DNA from: Xestospongia muta
Taxonomy: Eukaryota > Porifera > Demospongiae > Haplosclerida > Petrosiidae
Assembly (NCBI GenBank): GCA_963693285.1
Contig: OY848921.1
Location: 8,668,919-8,732,918 of the forward strand
Reading direction: 5' to 3'
Length of the DNA: 64,000 nt
The position numbers and the translations under genes are program-made. Shown here in pieces: positions 12,348 through 28,127 of the stretch. Within the stretch, counting starts at the first letter, position 1. Each line of letters starts with the position of its first letter. The notes below the pieces were generated by a model. It did not search any database and was not told where the DNA came from. It was given only the letters and a program-made list of their open reading frames with translations.

Positions 12348-15300
12348 TTAGCAATGATGGGTTGATAGAGTTTTTAAGCGAGATTCAATACAACTAACAT
12401 CTAATGGAGTATATAAATATAACATTATAAATTATTCCTAAGATACACTTACATTTTTTGAGCATACTTTGATCACTATCACTTTTAGCATCAGATAATA
12501 ATAGTCGTAACAATATCAATGAAATACGATATCGTCGAATACACTAAGAAATTATTCTAAAATTAAAAATAGCTTTGATGACATCATAATTACCTCATGT
12601 TTCCGAGGTGTTGACTCTTCTAACACAGCTTGTTTGCACTATACAAAAATCACATGATTGTCACATGACATATTGTCACTTACCAAGTCAACTGCTTGTA
12701 AAAAAATCAATCTTTCAGCTGTCACCTTTGTTTGTGGCTACAAGGTCACATGATCATCACACGATAAATCATGTGACATGTACTTACTAGTGCCTGTCTC
12801 TGTTGCTTGTTTAAACATTTGAAATATAACTCTCTGGCCAATTGAGCTTTCTCTAAACAGATTTCTTGAAGTTTCTTTGCTTCATCAAAAGCTAAACGGA
12901 AATTATCATAGGATAATATAGTGGGTGTGGCTAACCAGTTGAATGCTTGGCCTGTGGTTCCATTGAAGAAACAGCTAATGATATTTCGTATTGTTTACAG
13001 CCATCTTCAATAACATTAGCAGCTTTTACACAAAGTACTAACTGTTCTGAAAATCTGTGTGCATGGTCTAACATTCCACTCGAATCACCCTATAGATCAC
13101 ATGACAATCACATGATAGTCATGTGATAGTACATACCATTGATGAAGAGAGAAGTAACATTGGTCCTTGACGACTTTTCGCCAAATTAAGTAGTTCCTGT
13201 GCAATTGATGTTGATTCTCTCAGTCCATGTAAGTACCTGTCATTATCTGTCTGTTTTGAAACATTATAATTATTACCTTAATTATAAAGAGTTACCTCGT
13301 CCATTTGAAAAGAGAACATTTCTTCTCCAGTGTCTTGTAGTGGTCCTGGACTCTCATCACCTTGTTCTTCGCCTCCTCTGACACAAAAGAGTTGACTGTT
13401 ATTTTTTATCAGTGACATATCAGGTTGTGGAGTTTTTACGTCAAATGTATCACTTCTTTGTAATTGATGTTCAACTCCTATTAATAAACTGTGACTAATG
13501 AGGTCTGTTGAGTCCTCTAATTGAGGGGCAAGTTCACGTTTACTCTCAAGTAAAACTGATAATTTGGTATAACTGTCTTGACGAGATCCTGGTAAGCTCC
13601 GCCTACTACTCCCAGGAGATCCCTGTAATCTTATAATTGGACTAGAACTTGATGAAGAGGGTGTGGCTTGAAAAGAGGGTGTGGTTTGATATGAGATAGG
13701 AGATAATTTTGCCGCATTGCCTGTTGGACTGCTACTGATAGATGCTCCACCCAATTTAATTAATGAAGAAAAAGGAGGTGTGTCTTGTCTTTTAAAATGA
13801 GTAATTTGTGTTGAGTGCGATGAGGTAGAGATTAATTTAGGTGGGTGTGGTTGAGAAAGCGGGGGTTCAAATTGATGTGTGAGTGATCCAAAAGAAGAGA
13901 GACCATGTGAGGAAGGACTCTCTTGAGATAAATTCAACCCATGAAATGAGGGAGGGTCTAAAAATATCATATGACCTCATAATGATGTCATAGTTATTAT
14001 CTACCTGTTTTATTAAGACTGCTAATTAAAACAAAACCCTATAAAATATCTCATTTATGATCATGTGATGGTCATGTGATATCATACCTCATCTGTGTCA
14101 TTAGTAGTGGGTGGACTAGCAGCACAATAATGAGGAAGAGATGAGTCTATGGATAGGGATAGATAGATAATAAATGGACAGATAGTTATAGTAAATGGAC
14201 AAATAGTGCAGGTAATGGACAGACACTTACTACTTCCAATATTATGAAGAGTGGGCGGACCAGATGAAGGAGAGAAATATTTTTGACTGTTAAGTGATGT
14301 TTGTTCCCGCCCACTCTGCTGTTACAAAGGAGTTAAAAATACATATATAAATATTGTCTGTAATACCGGTGATGATCTTGGTGAGTGCATTGTGAAACTA
14401 GACTGTGTACTGGGTTGTTGTCTTTGAATAGGAACAGGACAAGATTTAGCATGTAATGATGGACTATCTTCAAGAACTAGATTTAAAATATTATATAATA
14501 ATACATCTTTTTTATTATTATTATACCTTTTGTTTGAATGGAATTTTGTCTTTGAAGGAATTGATGTGAGAGAAACTCCTCTAGTATTGAACTGATATCA
14601 TTGTATCATTTACTATAATCTGATTACCTTGGGTAAGACGATCGTGAGGTTTCTTTCTCAGTAAACGTAATAATAAGTCTTTTAATAAGTCAGATGTCCC
14701 CTCTGGTATTCTAAGTATGTCCTGTAATATAATTTATAATGATTGTATCTACACTTACTTTGGTACAAGGGTTTCTCTTTCATAGCGTCTTTTCAAAGCA
14801 TGAGGGGAAGCAGCCTATAGAAAAGGTAAATAATTATACAATGTGATAACAGCAAGGGTACAAAGGTTAAATTAAGTATGTGTCTTATCCTCACCCAAAA
14901 TGGTGCTTTCCCATCAAGACATTGAAATAAAATAGTCCCAGTGCTCCAAAGATCAACTTTACTATCGTATGGACGTCCAAGTAATATCTCAGGAGCCTAT
15001 AATTAAAAGCGATTTAATTAATAGTTATTATTAATAGGGGTACATACCATATAAAGAGGAGAGCCACATAAAGTAACTGCCATATCAGTTCCTGAAAGAT
15101 ATCTTGCAAACCCAAAATCAGCTGAGAAAATAATAACAATATTATCGTAATGTTATTTAGAATATACCTAATTTAATCATTGCATCTTTAATTTGCAGGG
15201 ATCCACCCTTATTTGAAGGATATGATAACAGCAAATTTTGTGGTTTAATGTCACGATGTATTATGTTTCTTTGATGAACTGTGCAAAGTGCCTTAGCTAG

Positions 15301-16049
15301 AGAAAGAGAGAGTGAGATGGATTTGTCCTTGATGTTCAATATATATTACCAATATGCATGGCAAGATGTCTGATAGAGTCCTCTGATAATGCCATCTTGT
15401 CTATAGAGAAATCAGTCAAACCAGAATGACCAGTATAAACCACACCCACCTTGTAAGTATTGTGCTAAATCACCTCCATTACAAAACTATATAATATTAG
15501 AAATAATATACAGGAAATATTGTCATACTTACTTCCATTATAAGGTATATTTCATTTCGTGTTTCCTATTCACATGAAAGTCACATGATTTATAAAAGTG
15601 GTCACATGATACTCACATGATAGTTGTATAGCTGGACAATATTGGGATGCTTCAAATCCTATGACATGAATATCGTTATAGTAACAATATTCAAAGCCAC
15701 ACCTATTTTACCTTTAATATAGAGATTTCTTTTTGACTAATACTTGACAATTTTCCAGGAATATTTTTGAGAAGAATCTGCTTCACAGCAACTGGCCTTC
15801 CAGACTAGAAATTAGACGATATGACATTAGTAACTATGGCAACATAGTGGTCCTCATCAGCTGATGACAACCACTATCAATGCAGATATATGATAAACTT
15901 TACTAACAAATTATCATGAGTAAACATACTTCTACACTATTTCTATAGTAACATACTGGTTTGTGTTGGCCTTTAAATACTAAGGCAAATGCTCCGTGTC
16001 CTATCAAGTCAGCTAATCCATACTCGTATTCTCCAATAGATTGCATCAT
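12348..16049 (-). CDS. ULK1: ULK1/2 (ATG1) autophagy-initiating Ser/Thr kinase
   Basis: This multi-exon gene reads leftward from ATG 16049 ([21 protein letters not shown]) to a stop at 12348-12350. The kinase domain comes first, with a glycine loop close to ULK ([13 protein letters not shown]), the catalytic Lys in VAVKQIL (codon 15781-15783), HRDIKPQN (HRD 15250-15258), [10 protein letters not shown], and [19 protein letters not shown] Ser/Pro-rich spacer (about 13280-14470) follows. The C-terminal EAT/MIT-type domain (about 12348-13260) ends in [16 protein letters not shown] and CIESRLKTL, matching the extreme C-terminus of ULK1/2. These kinases start autophagy with ATG13 and FIP200, which bind the C-terminal domain. 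One gene stands here for vertebrate ULK1 and ULK2. The convergent PhyH stop is 280 bp away; the divergent MIOX start is 355 bp away. Confidence 0.93.
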
Positions 16050-16404
16050 ACATCCAGATAAGAAAGAAGGAAACACTCAGGAGGTGACTAAGTAGACTAG
16101 AAGATCGAATTAGATATAGTAATAGTCTTACCAAATGCGAATCTGTTGTCTAGTGCAGGAGAACCTGCTAGTATATCTTGAAATAATATGTCTCTAGATG
16201 ATTCTCATTGAGTCATGAACTATGAGAAGGCAGCAATGTCAAGTTTTTAAATATTACTTTTTGTACGTAGTATAAGATGTAAACAACTATAATTACGGTA
16301 AGGTTAAAAACAAGTTGACAGAACGAGTTATTATAACACTATTGCATAATAACTCATAAGTTTGTATATAGGGAAAGGAATTGCTTTGATCGTAGTTAAT
16401 AGCG
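16050..16404. promoter_or_regulatory. Shared ULK/MIOX divergent promoter region
   Basis: This 355-bp gap separates the divergent ATGs of ULK (-) and MIOX (+). A minus-strand noncoding first exon of ULK probably lies around 16130-16220, since a GT donor (read leftward) occurs near 16130. No known core-promoter word was recognised. Confidence 0.45.
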
Positions 16405-17643
16405 ATGCCTGGAGATAACAGAAAAGTCGTTGGAGACAGTGGACAATGCGATATGACGCACAAGGAGAAAATTCTTTTAGAAGATCCATCTGAGTACAGG
16501 CCAGAACTAAAAGATATGATTTTGGGCAAAGAACAAGATGACTTCAGAGGATTTTATGATGTGAGTATGTCATATGTAGTACATGACAGTGACTATGTTT
16601 TAATTTATTAATTCTTTATTTAATTACAGGAGAGTAGCAAACGTTACCTAATTGTCCGTGAGACATACTTAAAAATGCATACAAAACAAACGGTTGATTT
16701 TGTCTGTCAAAAAGTAAGATTATTGACTAAATTATAATAAGTGATATCAACTTGTTTCATAGATTGATAAATGGGGCAAATTAAATAATTGTAAAATGAC
16801 AATAATGGAAGCTGTTGATAAAATGGATGAATTAATAGACGAGTCTGATCCTGATGTAAGTCATGACTCACTGATATAAATCATTACACTATTATTGTAT
16901 AGGTTGACCTTCCTAACTCAGTTCATGCGTATCAAACAGCTGAAAGAATACGGGAAGCACACCCTGATAAAGACTGGTTCCATTTGGTTGGGCTAGTTCA
17001 TGATTTAGGAAAAATGGTTGCATTATTTGGTGAGCCTCAATGGGCTACTGTAGGTGATACATTTCCTGTGGGGTGTCGATTCTCTGACAAATGTGTTTTC
17101 TCTGATTTGTTTGCTGATAATCCAGACAGTCGTCATCCAGTATACAGGTATGTTGTCATCACATGACATAACAATATTAACAGATATGATGTCACACTTC
17201 CTATTGCAATATAAGTCAAGTCATAATAGTGACATCAAAGGATACTGTATTTTCTATAGTACACTGTATGGAATGTACGAGCCAAATTGTGGTCTAGAAC
17301 ATGTGACAATGTCGTTTGGTCATGATGAGTATATGTATCGTATTCTTGTTGGTAACGGGACAACGTTACCTGAACCTGCTCTGTATATGGTTCGATATCA
17401 TAGTTTTTATCCCTGGCATACTGGAGGTGACTACAATTATCTCTGTAATGATAAAGACTTACAAATGTTGGAATGGATCAGAGAGTTTAAGTAAGCAAAC
17501 TAGTAATTTATTATTGTATTTAGTATTTTTACAGTAAATATGACCTTTATTCTAAAGCTGATGATATTCCAGATCCAGAAACGATCAAACCATACTATCA
17601 AAGTCTTATTGACAAGTACATACCAGGTGTTCTCAACTGGTAA
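16405..17643 (+). CDS. MIOX: Myo-inositol oxygenase
   Basis: Six exons (16405-16560, 16630-16713, 16763-16855, 16903-17147, 17260-17490, 17535-17643) sum to 918 nt and encode 305 aa; human MIOX has 285. The enzyme cleaves myo-inositol to D-glucuronate with a di-iron centre. The expected ligands are visible: His in SVHAYQTAE, the HD pair in VGLVHDLGK, His in [12 protein letters not shown], His in RYHSFYPWH, and Asp in [18 protein letters not shown]. The C-terminus ([10 protein letters not shown]) matches the family. The N-terminus is slightly extended and not conserved. The convergent VPS53 stop is only 70 bp downstream. Confidence 0.96.
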
Positions 17644-17713
17644 ATTACACAAAAATTTTAACTGCAGTGTCAAATGTGTGTATTTATACATTATTTGTTA
17701 TTGTAAATAGTTG

Positions 17714-20700
17714 TTATTTATTGCTTTTGGAAGAATCTGTTGTTCGAGTTCTCATTAAACGTTCCATAATCTCTAACGTTTTCATTCCCAGTAAACCTTT
17801 ATCTCCTCCACTTCCTGCGGCTGAAATGGGAGCATCCTCTTTCTCTCCCTCTTGTTTTGACGATACTTTTACTTTAAATAATTCCAACAAGACATGTTGT
17901 TCATTTCGTCGCAGCCCCTAACTCATTAATATTTAATCGAACAGGAGTAATCCTCTTACCTTCATTTCTAGTATTTTTTGAAAATTACTTGGATCAATAT
18001 CCCCCTGCATAATTGATAAATAATGAGATACAAAATCTTGAGCTTGTTCATGTGGTGACATCACAATCTATTGAAGAGATTGCCTTATTTTCAGAGACAA
18101 GCCTCACTTAGTAGTTGTTACCTTAACAATTAGTTCTGCTTTCTCCATACCGGTGGCAACCAGTTTGGTAAACCTGTTAAACAAGAATGACCAGTTCTAT
18201 TAGCATTACTAACTTACGAAGCTGGTGCTTTCCTAGTGACAGTAGCACCAAGTGATGGTAGTTCTAATAATGTACTTTTCAATGAATGAGTGTCCAATAA
18301 TAACTGTGTGTGTTAGAAGTTAATGTGTTGTTGTTGTTTACATTAATTGTTGTTGTTTACCTGTTCAGCAGCTATTGTATTTATTGGTTTACATTTGTAT
18401 AAATGTGTTATAAAGGCAGGAATAAAGACACTGAAAATTAAATAAAATTCTTAATTCCTTTTTAGGCCATGATGACTTACTTAGCAAATTTATGGCAGAA
18501 ATTAATGAAATATTTTCTTACAGCTGCCAAGTTTTCTCTTATCAAAGGAATTGTTGAGCGAAGATGTCCAATAACTTGTGACACATACTGACTTTGATCA
18601 CCAACAGCTTCAATTGTACCCCAGGGTAACTAGATGGGGGGATACGTGAATACTCCTTACAAATTAGTTATTAATAATACTTTAGTCATTGCATTAAAAG
18701 AAGCAACACAAGCTGTTTCACTGTCTTGGATGAGGAGTTGTATACATGTTGATGTCAAACTAATGAAGGGACTCAAACCTAAACTGATAGAATGGGAACG
18801 AACCTTCTGAACAAATCCATTTCCTGATTAAAATCAACTTTATCAACTAAAGACTCATCAATTTTCTCTTTCAGTTTAGACTCCAACTAAAACAATAATG
18901 GCAACAAGTGGGTGTGGCTTAACAGGTGGGTGTGGTCTACCTGTTGTGTAGTTTCCAAGCAATAGTCTGCAGTACACAATATAGTACATGTCATTGTGAT
19001 CTCATCACGAGATAGTCGGACATCTTGAGGAGTATCTCGCTTTAAACCAGTTAGTGTCCGCCTTGGTCCACTGTTTAACCTAAATGGTTGCCATGGTAAC
19101 CAATCATGTATCTGTGATTGTTCTTACTTTGGTAGATTAGCATTTAATATTTTCTCTGTGTATTCTTTAAGATATTTTTGAAAGACAGTGGTTAGTTCTA
19201 GTAATGGTGGACCAGTTGATAATGAAGTACATTGAACAAGACATCTCTTATAAAAAATAAAGAGATCAGCAGCACTGGGAAATGCAACAGTGGTCATTTC
19301 TCCCTCGGCTGCTCCCTTTGAAGGAAGATAGGACTTCACATCTGATATAAAATTTTCCATTAACTCTGATAGGTTTCTATAGTCACATGATGATCACATG
19401 ATTGTTATGCCACACCCACTAACTTGTCTTGTGATTCAATGTACACATTAAGATGAGGTTCAAAACATCGTGATATCATACCAAGGAATGGGGATGAGTC
19501 TTGCTTGGAATGGGAACCAGGCTATTACAACATATATATAATTTAAAAACAATACATTATATTACATTTTTGTGATCATCTTCAGTTGGTTCAGCTTGCA
19601 ATACTTTCTTCGGTATCAACTACAATAGTACAAGTAAAAGGGTGTGGTTAGTGGGTGTGGCTTACAGCTTCCATGTATGGACTGCCGGCAAATCTTTGAG
19701 CTAAAAACTTTTCAAATGTTGTTGTTTTCTGAATAGCAAATAACAATAATTTGACTTCAAGATCAGCAGCTTTGTTTTTCATAACAATTGAAAGTCCTTT
19801 CCTATAAACAAAGGAGATGTGCTCCTGTAATTACATGAGATAATGATGTACTTTGTCTTCTGACAAAATTCAATACATATTCTTTCTGGCATAGACCATT
19901 CAGGTGGAAATATGGCAGAACATTCTTCCTCATAATTTAACAGAGTACGTTTTAACCAACTATATCGCCTATCCACCTGTAGAATGGAATTAATGAGATT
20001 ATATCTAATTATAAGAATATTTAAATATTACTTTATCAAGCCAGGACGGGTCAAGACTCTCATGAAATAACATATCATAATCACTAAGTTGCATTTTAAC
20101 AAACCATTTTATTAGCTCTTCCCTAAAACATAAGATTATGACAAAAGAGAGAGTGAGAGAGATATACTCACTTTTGTGCTTCTCCTAACACATCCAATAC
20201 AAGACAGGCATCGTGAAGCTCCGCCTTAGCTCCTCCCTAAAATTATATATTAAATTATCTATTATACCCATCACTTACAGCAGTGCCTCGAATTGAAAAT
20301 GCTTTTTCAAAATCAACTTTAATTTGAGCAGCAAGATCACGTTTCATTGAGGAAAGTCTAATTATAATGACAATTAATAATCTGTAGAAACCACACCCAC
20401 CTTTCAATGAGGTATTTAATTTGAGGGATGGCTTGATACTTATTAAATTCTTCTACCACATCTCCTGCTCCATGTAATTGACTGGCTACATGAGCATATT
20501 GTCGAAGACGCATATTACGACTAATTAATCACATAATTAAAGGGTCACTGTATAATACTTGCATACTCTATTTCTTCCAGGTTTGTAATAAGTAGGCGGA
20601 GTCGCTCTAACGTTCTGACGGAATCCATCAAGTGTTTCTTTGCAATATCAAGCTGTTTAATATCACCAGTAATTTTTTGAACCTGTATAATTGATATGAA

Positions 20701-21293
20701 AGGAGTGCTCCTAGTAATTTATTTATAATTACCATTAATTCAGAGTGTTCAGCTTTTTCTTTAATATTTCGTATTCGACCAAACAATTCTTCAATTGCTT
20801 TCTGAGCCTCCTCAAGAGCCTAATAATTATATAATTATCTCAATAATTAAAGGGACTCAATTACCTGTCGTCCCTCATGGCCTGCCTCAGCTTGTTCCCG
20901 TACAATTGTCCTAATATTTTCGTCAAGCACTTTCATCTTCACTCTCAAACGACTCACAGTATCATCAACACCAGCTAATGACTGTATTATAATTATAATT
21001 ACAGGGGCATTTGAATTTAAAAGGCACCTGCTCTGTTGGAAATAATGTATTAATGTAGTCTATAGCATCAAAATCATTGCTATCAAGTGGATCATTACTT
21101 GGGAAGACCTGTCGACATTAATGAATAATATGTACTTTATATTAAATAGCTTACTTCTTGAATTGCTTCCTCTACTTCAGTGGAATATAAAACAGCTTGA
21201 AGTTCCTCAGCAGTCCAATCACCAGCCATCTTGTCTGGTACGCCTCCTCCTTCCCACTCTGGTTGCTGAGAAGAGGAAGCCATACTCTTTTTT
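17714..21293 (-). CDS. VPS53: VPS53, GARP/EARP tethering complex subunit
   Basis: The gene reads leftward from ATG 21293 ([13 protein letters not shown]) through many small exons to TAA 17714-17716. The N-terminal region is diagnostic: [14 protein letters not shown] (about 21030-21090), then [30 protein letters not shown], and the coiled coil continuing with [12 protein letters not shown]. These match VPS53. The middle and C-terminal exons form an alpha-helical rod ending in a Ser/Lys-rich tail ([13 protein letters not shown]). GARP tethers endosome-derived vesicles at the trans-Golgi, and EARP acts on recycling endosomes. The stop lies in AATAAATAA, so a poly(A) hexamer overlaps the stop codon. 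The start region carries a copy of the dispersed inverted-end element. Confidence 0.93.
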
Positions 21294-21316
21294 CTTTAGC
21301 CACCCACGCATAATTA

Positions 21317-21389
21317 TAGTATACGGAGTTAATAATTTCTCCCCTTTCGTTTCTGTACAAAATTTAGAATGTTTCCGTATACCTCCGTG
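21317..21389 (+). promoter_or_regulatory. Dispersed promoter element, copy A
   Basis: This 73-bp segment has an inverted-repeat edge (TATACGGA ... TCCGTATA) and a core TCTGTACAAAATTTAGAATG. It lies 24 bp upstream of the VPS53 start and within the 194-bp VPS53/GGT divergent promoter. The core is shared with copies at 35035-35110 and 51891-51961. Confidence 0.75.
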
Positions 21390-21487
21390 TCATTTTGTTG
21401 AAGGAGTGGCTGCGATATTGCAGTAATGAATAAAGAAATAATACAGCACTAGAAATAGGCTAGTCTGCTGCTATTGATTGAGGTGTG

Positions 21488-23438
21488 ATGATAATCTTCA
21501 TTATTAGTCTGGGAATAGGGCTGTCGTTAAGCCTACCTCTTGGTGATGTATCTTCTAATACATACAGTTACAAACATGCTGCAGTAGCTACTGATGCTGC
21601 TCCATGTTCTGTTGTAGGAACTGATATTTTAAAGAAAGGTGGGTCAGCCATTGATTCTGCTGTAGCCAGCTTATTTTGTATTGGAGTATATAACTTGCAA
21701 TCTACTGGTATCGGAGGAGGAGGGTTTCTAATGTTTTACAATGCTACAAGTCAGGAGTCATTTTGTATTGATTTCCGTGAGAAAGCTCCAAGTGTCATTT
21801 CTGATGAAACAATGGAAAGGTATCTTCATGATCCTAATTCAACCATAAAAGGTATGCAATCAATAGTAATGATAGTAATATTACATTCTATAATAGGTGG
21901 ATTAGCTATTGGTGTACCAGGACAGCTTAAAGGAATGTATGAGGCTCATCAACGATTCGGACAACTTCCTTGGTCTAATGTTGTTGAGCCAGCTATTGAG
22001 TTAGCTATTAATGGTTTTATAATCACACCAGCTATTGCCGATGCTATTGAATCTGTCCAAAATGATTTAATGACTGGAAATTATCCTGGTTTACTGTATG
22101 TTACCATAGTAACTTACTTGATTAACATGATTGTCATTTTATAGGGAATTATTGAACCCCAACGGCCGACCGCTAAAAGAAGGAGATATTTTGAAACAGC
22201 CTGAATTAGCCAAGACTCTCCAAGCTATAGCTAGTGGAGTGGATTATTTTTATAACAGTAGTTTCACTGAAGAAATGGTAGCAGAATTAAATAACCATTA
22301 CAATAGTATCTTAACAGTTGATGACTTCAGAGATTACACTGCAGTTATAAGACCTGTACTAACCAGCTCTTATAATGGATTAGTCCTACATAATTTCCCG
22401 CCACCAGCCAGTGGTGCAGTATTAGCATTGATATTGAATATATTAGATGGTAAATCAAGTACATACATGTGTTATAATGTTCATCTAATGATAGGATATA
22501 ACTTTACTGAAGAGGACTTTAGTTCTTTAGGCTATCATCGTATTGTAGAAGCATTCAAGTTTAGTTATGCTCAACGTATGGAATTAGGTGACCCAGATTA
22601 TAATGAAACTATTAGTGAAGTTAGTCCACTAATATACTTGTGTTATTAATACTCTATATTCAAGGTGATCAAGTTTATGATGGAACCTACTACAGCAGAT
22701 ATGATGCGTTCTAAAATCAGTGATAGCACAACTCATGATCCTCAATATTACATGTTTGAATTAGAATACAATCCACCATCTTATGGTACTACACATCTTT
22801 GTGTACTAGATGAAGAGGGTAACGGTGCTGCTATCACAAGTACTATCAATACATAGTAAGTAGGATATTATAGAATGTTATATAATGCTGCCTTAGTTTT
22901 GGTAGTTTAGTGCGATCAAGTACTAGTGGTATTATCTTTAACAATGAAATGGATGATTTTGGTGTCCCAGGAAGAAATAACACATATGACTATCCTCCTT
23001 CTCCTGCTAATTATTTAAGAGCTGGTCGTCGACCCCTGTCATCATCTGTACCAACTATTGTCACTAAAAATGGAGAGATTGTTATGATAGCAGGAGCATC
23101 AGGTGGATCCAGGATACCCACCTCAACCTCACAGGTGAACACCCACTCATTTAATTACTCCACCCCCTCATTTAATATAGGTTTTATTGGATGTTCTCAG
23201 TTTTGGAATGACATTAAGTAATGCAGTGGACATTCCTCGATTACATCATCAATTATTACCAAATTACGTCAAAGTAGAGAGTGACTTCCCTCAATTATAT
23301 ATTAATGGATTAGAACAACGTCATCATATCGTTAAGAAAACTGGTTCCCTAGCAACTGTTCAAGCAATTTATAAAGAAAATGGTTTAATTTATGCTGCCT
23401 CTGACAGAAGAAAAGGTGGCAAACCTAGTGGCTATTAA
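21488..23438 (+). CDS. GGT1: Gamma-glutamyltransferase (gamma-glutamyl transpeptidase)
   Basis: The start is ATG 21488; the GTG three bases earlier is not a eukaryotic start. An N-terminal hydrophobic segment (MIIFIISLGIGLSLSLPLG) acts as signal anchor or signal peptide. The large-subunit motif STGIGGGGFLMFYN and the Arg in FREKAPS are present. The small subunit begins at the nucleophile Thr in YGTTHLCVLDEEG (codon 22788-22790), followed by STINT, SGIIFNNEMDDF, PPSPANYLRAGRRPLSS and the oxyanion segment GASGGSRI. It ends ASDRRKGGKPSGY, as in animal GGTs. The enzyme hydrolyses or transfers the gamma-glutamyl group of extracellular glutathione. Introns are tiny, and the exon at about 22664-22854 holds the cleavage site. 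Whether it corresponds to GGT1, GGT5 or another paralogue is not resolvable. Confidence 0.93.
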
Positions 23439-23490
23439 ACTATAAAGTGATTTGAAGTTTTATTATATTTATTTTAATTTGATGTTTCGT

Positions 23491-24608
23491 TTATACAATT
23501 ATATATAGAAACTCACAATCCTAGTTAAGATATAAACAATATATTAATTATTATTATATTAACTTACTTGGCATGACATAACTAAATTGGTCATACCTGC
23601 TATTGATTTCAATGAGAATGATGGAGGCATTAGACAAGATTGACTGAGGGAGAAAGTATCCTTATGAATATTCATAACACCATACCTATGTTGTGAAGAT
23701 GCATTTTCTAACTGCTCCTTAACAAAGTCCAGTGTAATACCATCTTGCTAAAAGAAAGAGAGAGAGAGAGGTTATTATTAGCAAATATAGTAACTTACTG
23801 CAGTATCTATTGATAAACCACAAGTACAGTAAATGATATTAGAGTCCTGATAGAGAATATTTCTATTTAAAATAAACTATTATATTACATGAAGAAGTGG
23901 TCATACTTCAGACACAGAGGACATATGATGTCATCAGTGGTAAGGCAATCAATTGCAGCTGTTATGACTTTCTCTGTAAATAATTCCTCCTCTTCATACT
24001 GAGCTATTATATCTTGTTCTATGATGACAGATATTAGACTGAGACTCATGCTAATGGACTGAAACTTATACTAGAGATTCACATACCTTCTTTAATAAGT
24101 TCTTGTGTTATGTCATCCATTACAGCTAATATTACATCAATATCATTAGGGTCCTCCTCATTATCAGAAAACAATCTTTTACTGGCAAGGTCATCTAACA
24201 AGGGGGAGTTGTTTTTACGTTTTTGTCCTCTTAGAGTTAGCGGAGGTAGTGGTACCTCTGATCTATGTCGTAATGACATCATTAAAATGATAACATCATA
24301 ATGATGTCACCTTAAATTATCCCATTCTTCTTGCATGACGTCATAGACTGTATCTACAATATCATCAGATGAGTCCGCCCCTTTATAACGATGCTGATCA
24401 ATTACATTATGACGATTAGCCTTTAATCTCTCAACACATCTCTACAAATACAATACATGGATCTGATCACTACATTATAATGGTATCATCACTTGACGAT
24501 ATTTATCTCTCCATCCAAATAGATCTCCTGTTTTATATAAACCCTTTCTGTACTGTTGTCTGTCTTGAGGTGTCTGTGACCGACGAGATGGAGTATGACC
24601 GGTAGCCA
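23491..24608 (-). CDS. RPAIN: RPA-interacting protein (RPAIN)
   Basis: The gene reads leftward from ATG 24608 (MATGHTPSRRSQTPQ). The N-terminal block LYKTGDLFGWRDKYRQRC-ER corresponds to the conserved RPAIN N-terminus. The middle block has VMQEEWDNL and DDITQELIKE-E. A C-terminal zinc finger has CPLC (about 23920) and a CTCGLSID half. The final exon encodes SCQDCEFLYIIV, which aligns with the human end SCLACDTWAVIL. RPAIN binds replication protein A and helps its nuclear import. The N-terminal extension before LYK is longer than in human. It shares a 56-bp divergent promoter with CASP, and 52 bp separate its stop from the GGT stop. Confidence 0.88.
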
Positions 24609-24664
24609 TCTTACTTTTAATGAGAGGTGTGGTCTAGTTGTTAGACCACACCCACTAATAATAA
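24609..24664. promoter_or_regulatory. 56-bp divergent promoter RPAIN/CASP
   Basis: Only 56 bp separate the two start codons. They include the pair GAGGTGTGGTC and GACCACACCCAC, an inverted CACCC-box arrangement. The 5' UTRs must be very short or overlap. Confidence 0.7.
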
Positions 24665-28083
<3,419 letters not shown>

Positions 28084-28127
28084 CCCTTTAATTAAAACAT
28101 ATTAAACTAATAAGTGTAATTTAAATT

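Noticed and set aside
12608..12790. 60-aa plus-strand ORF
   Set aside because: It spans introns of ULK on the other strand, and its His-rich content reflects the CACATG micro-array.
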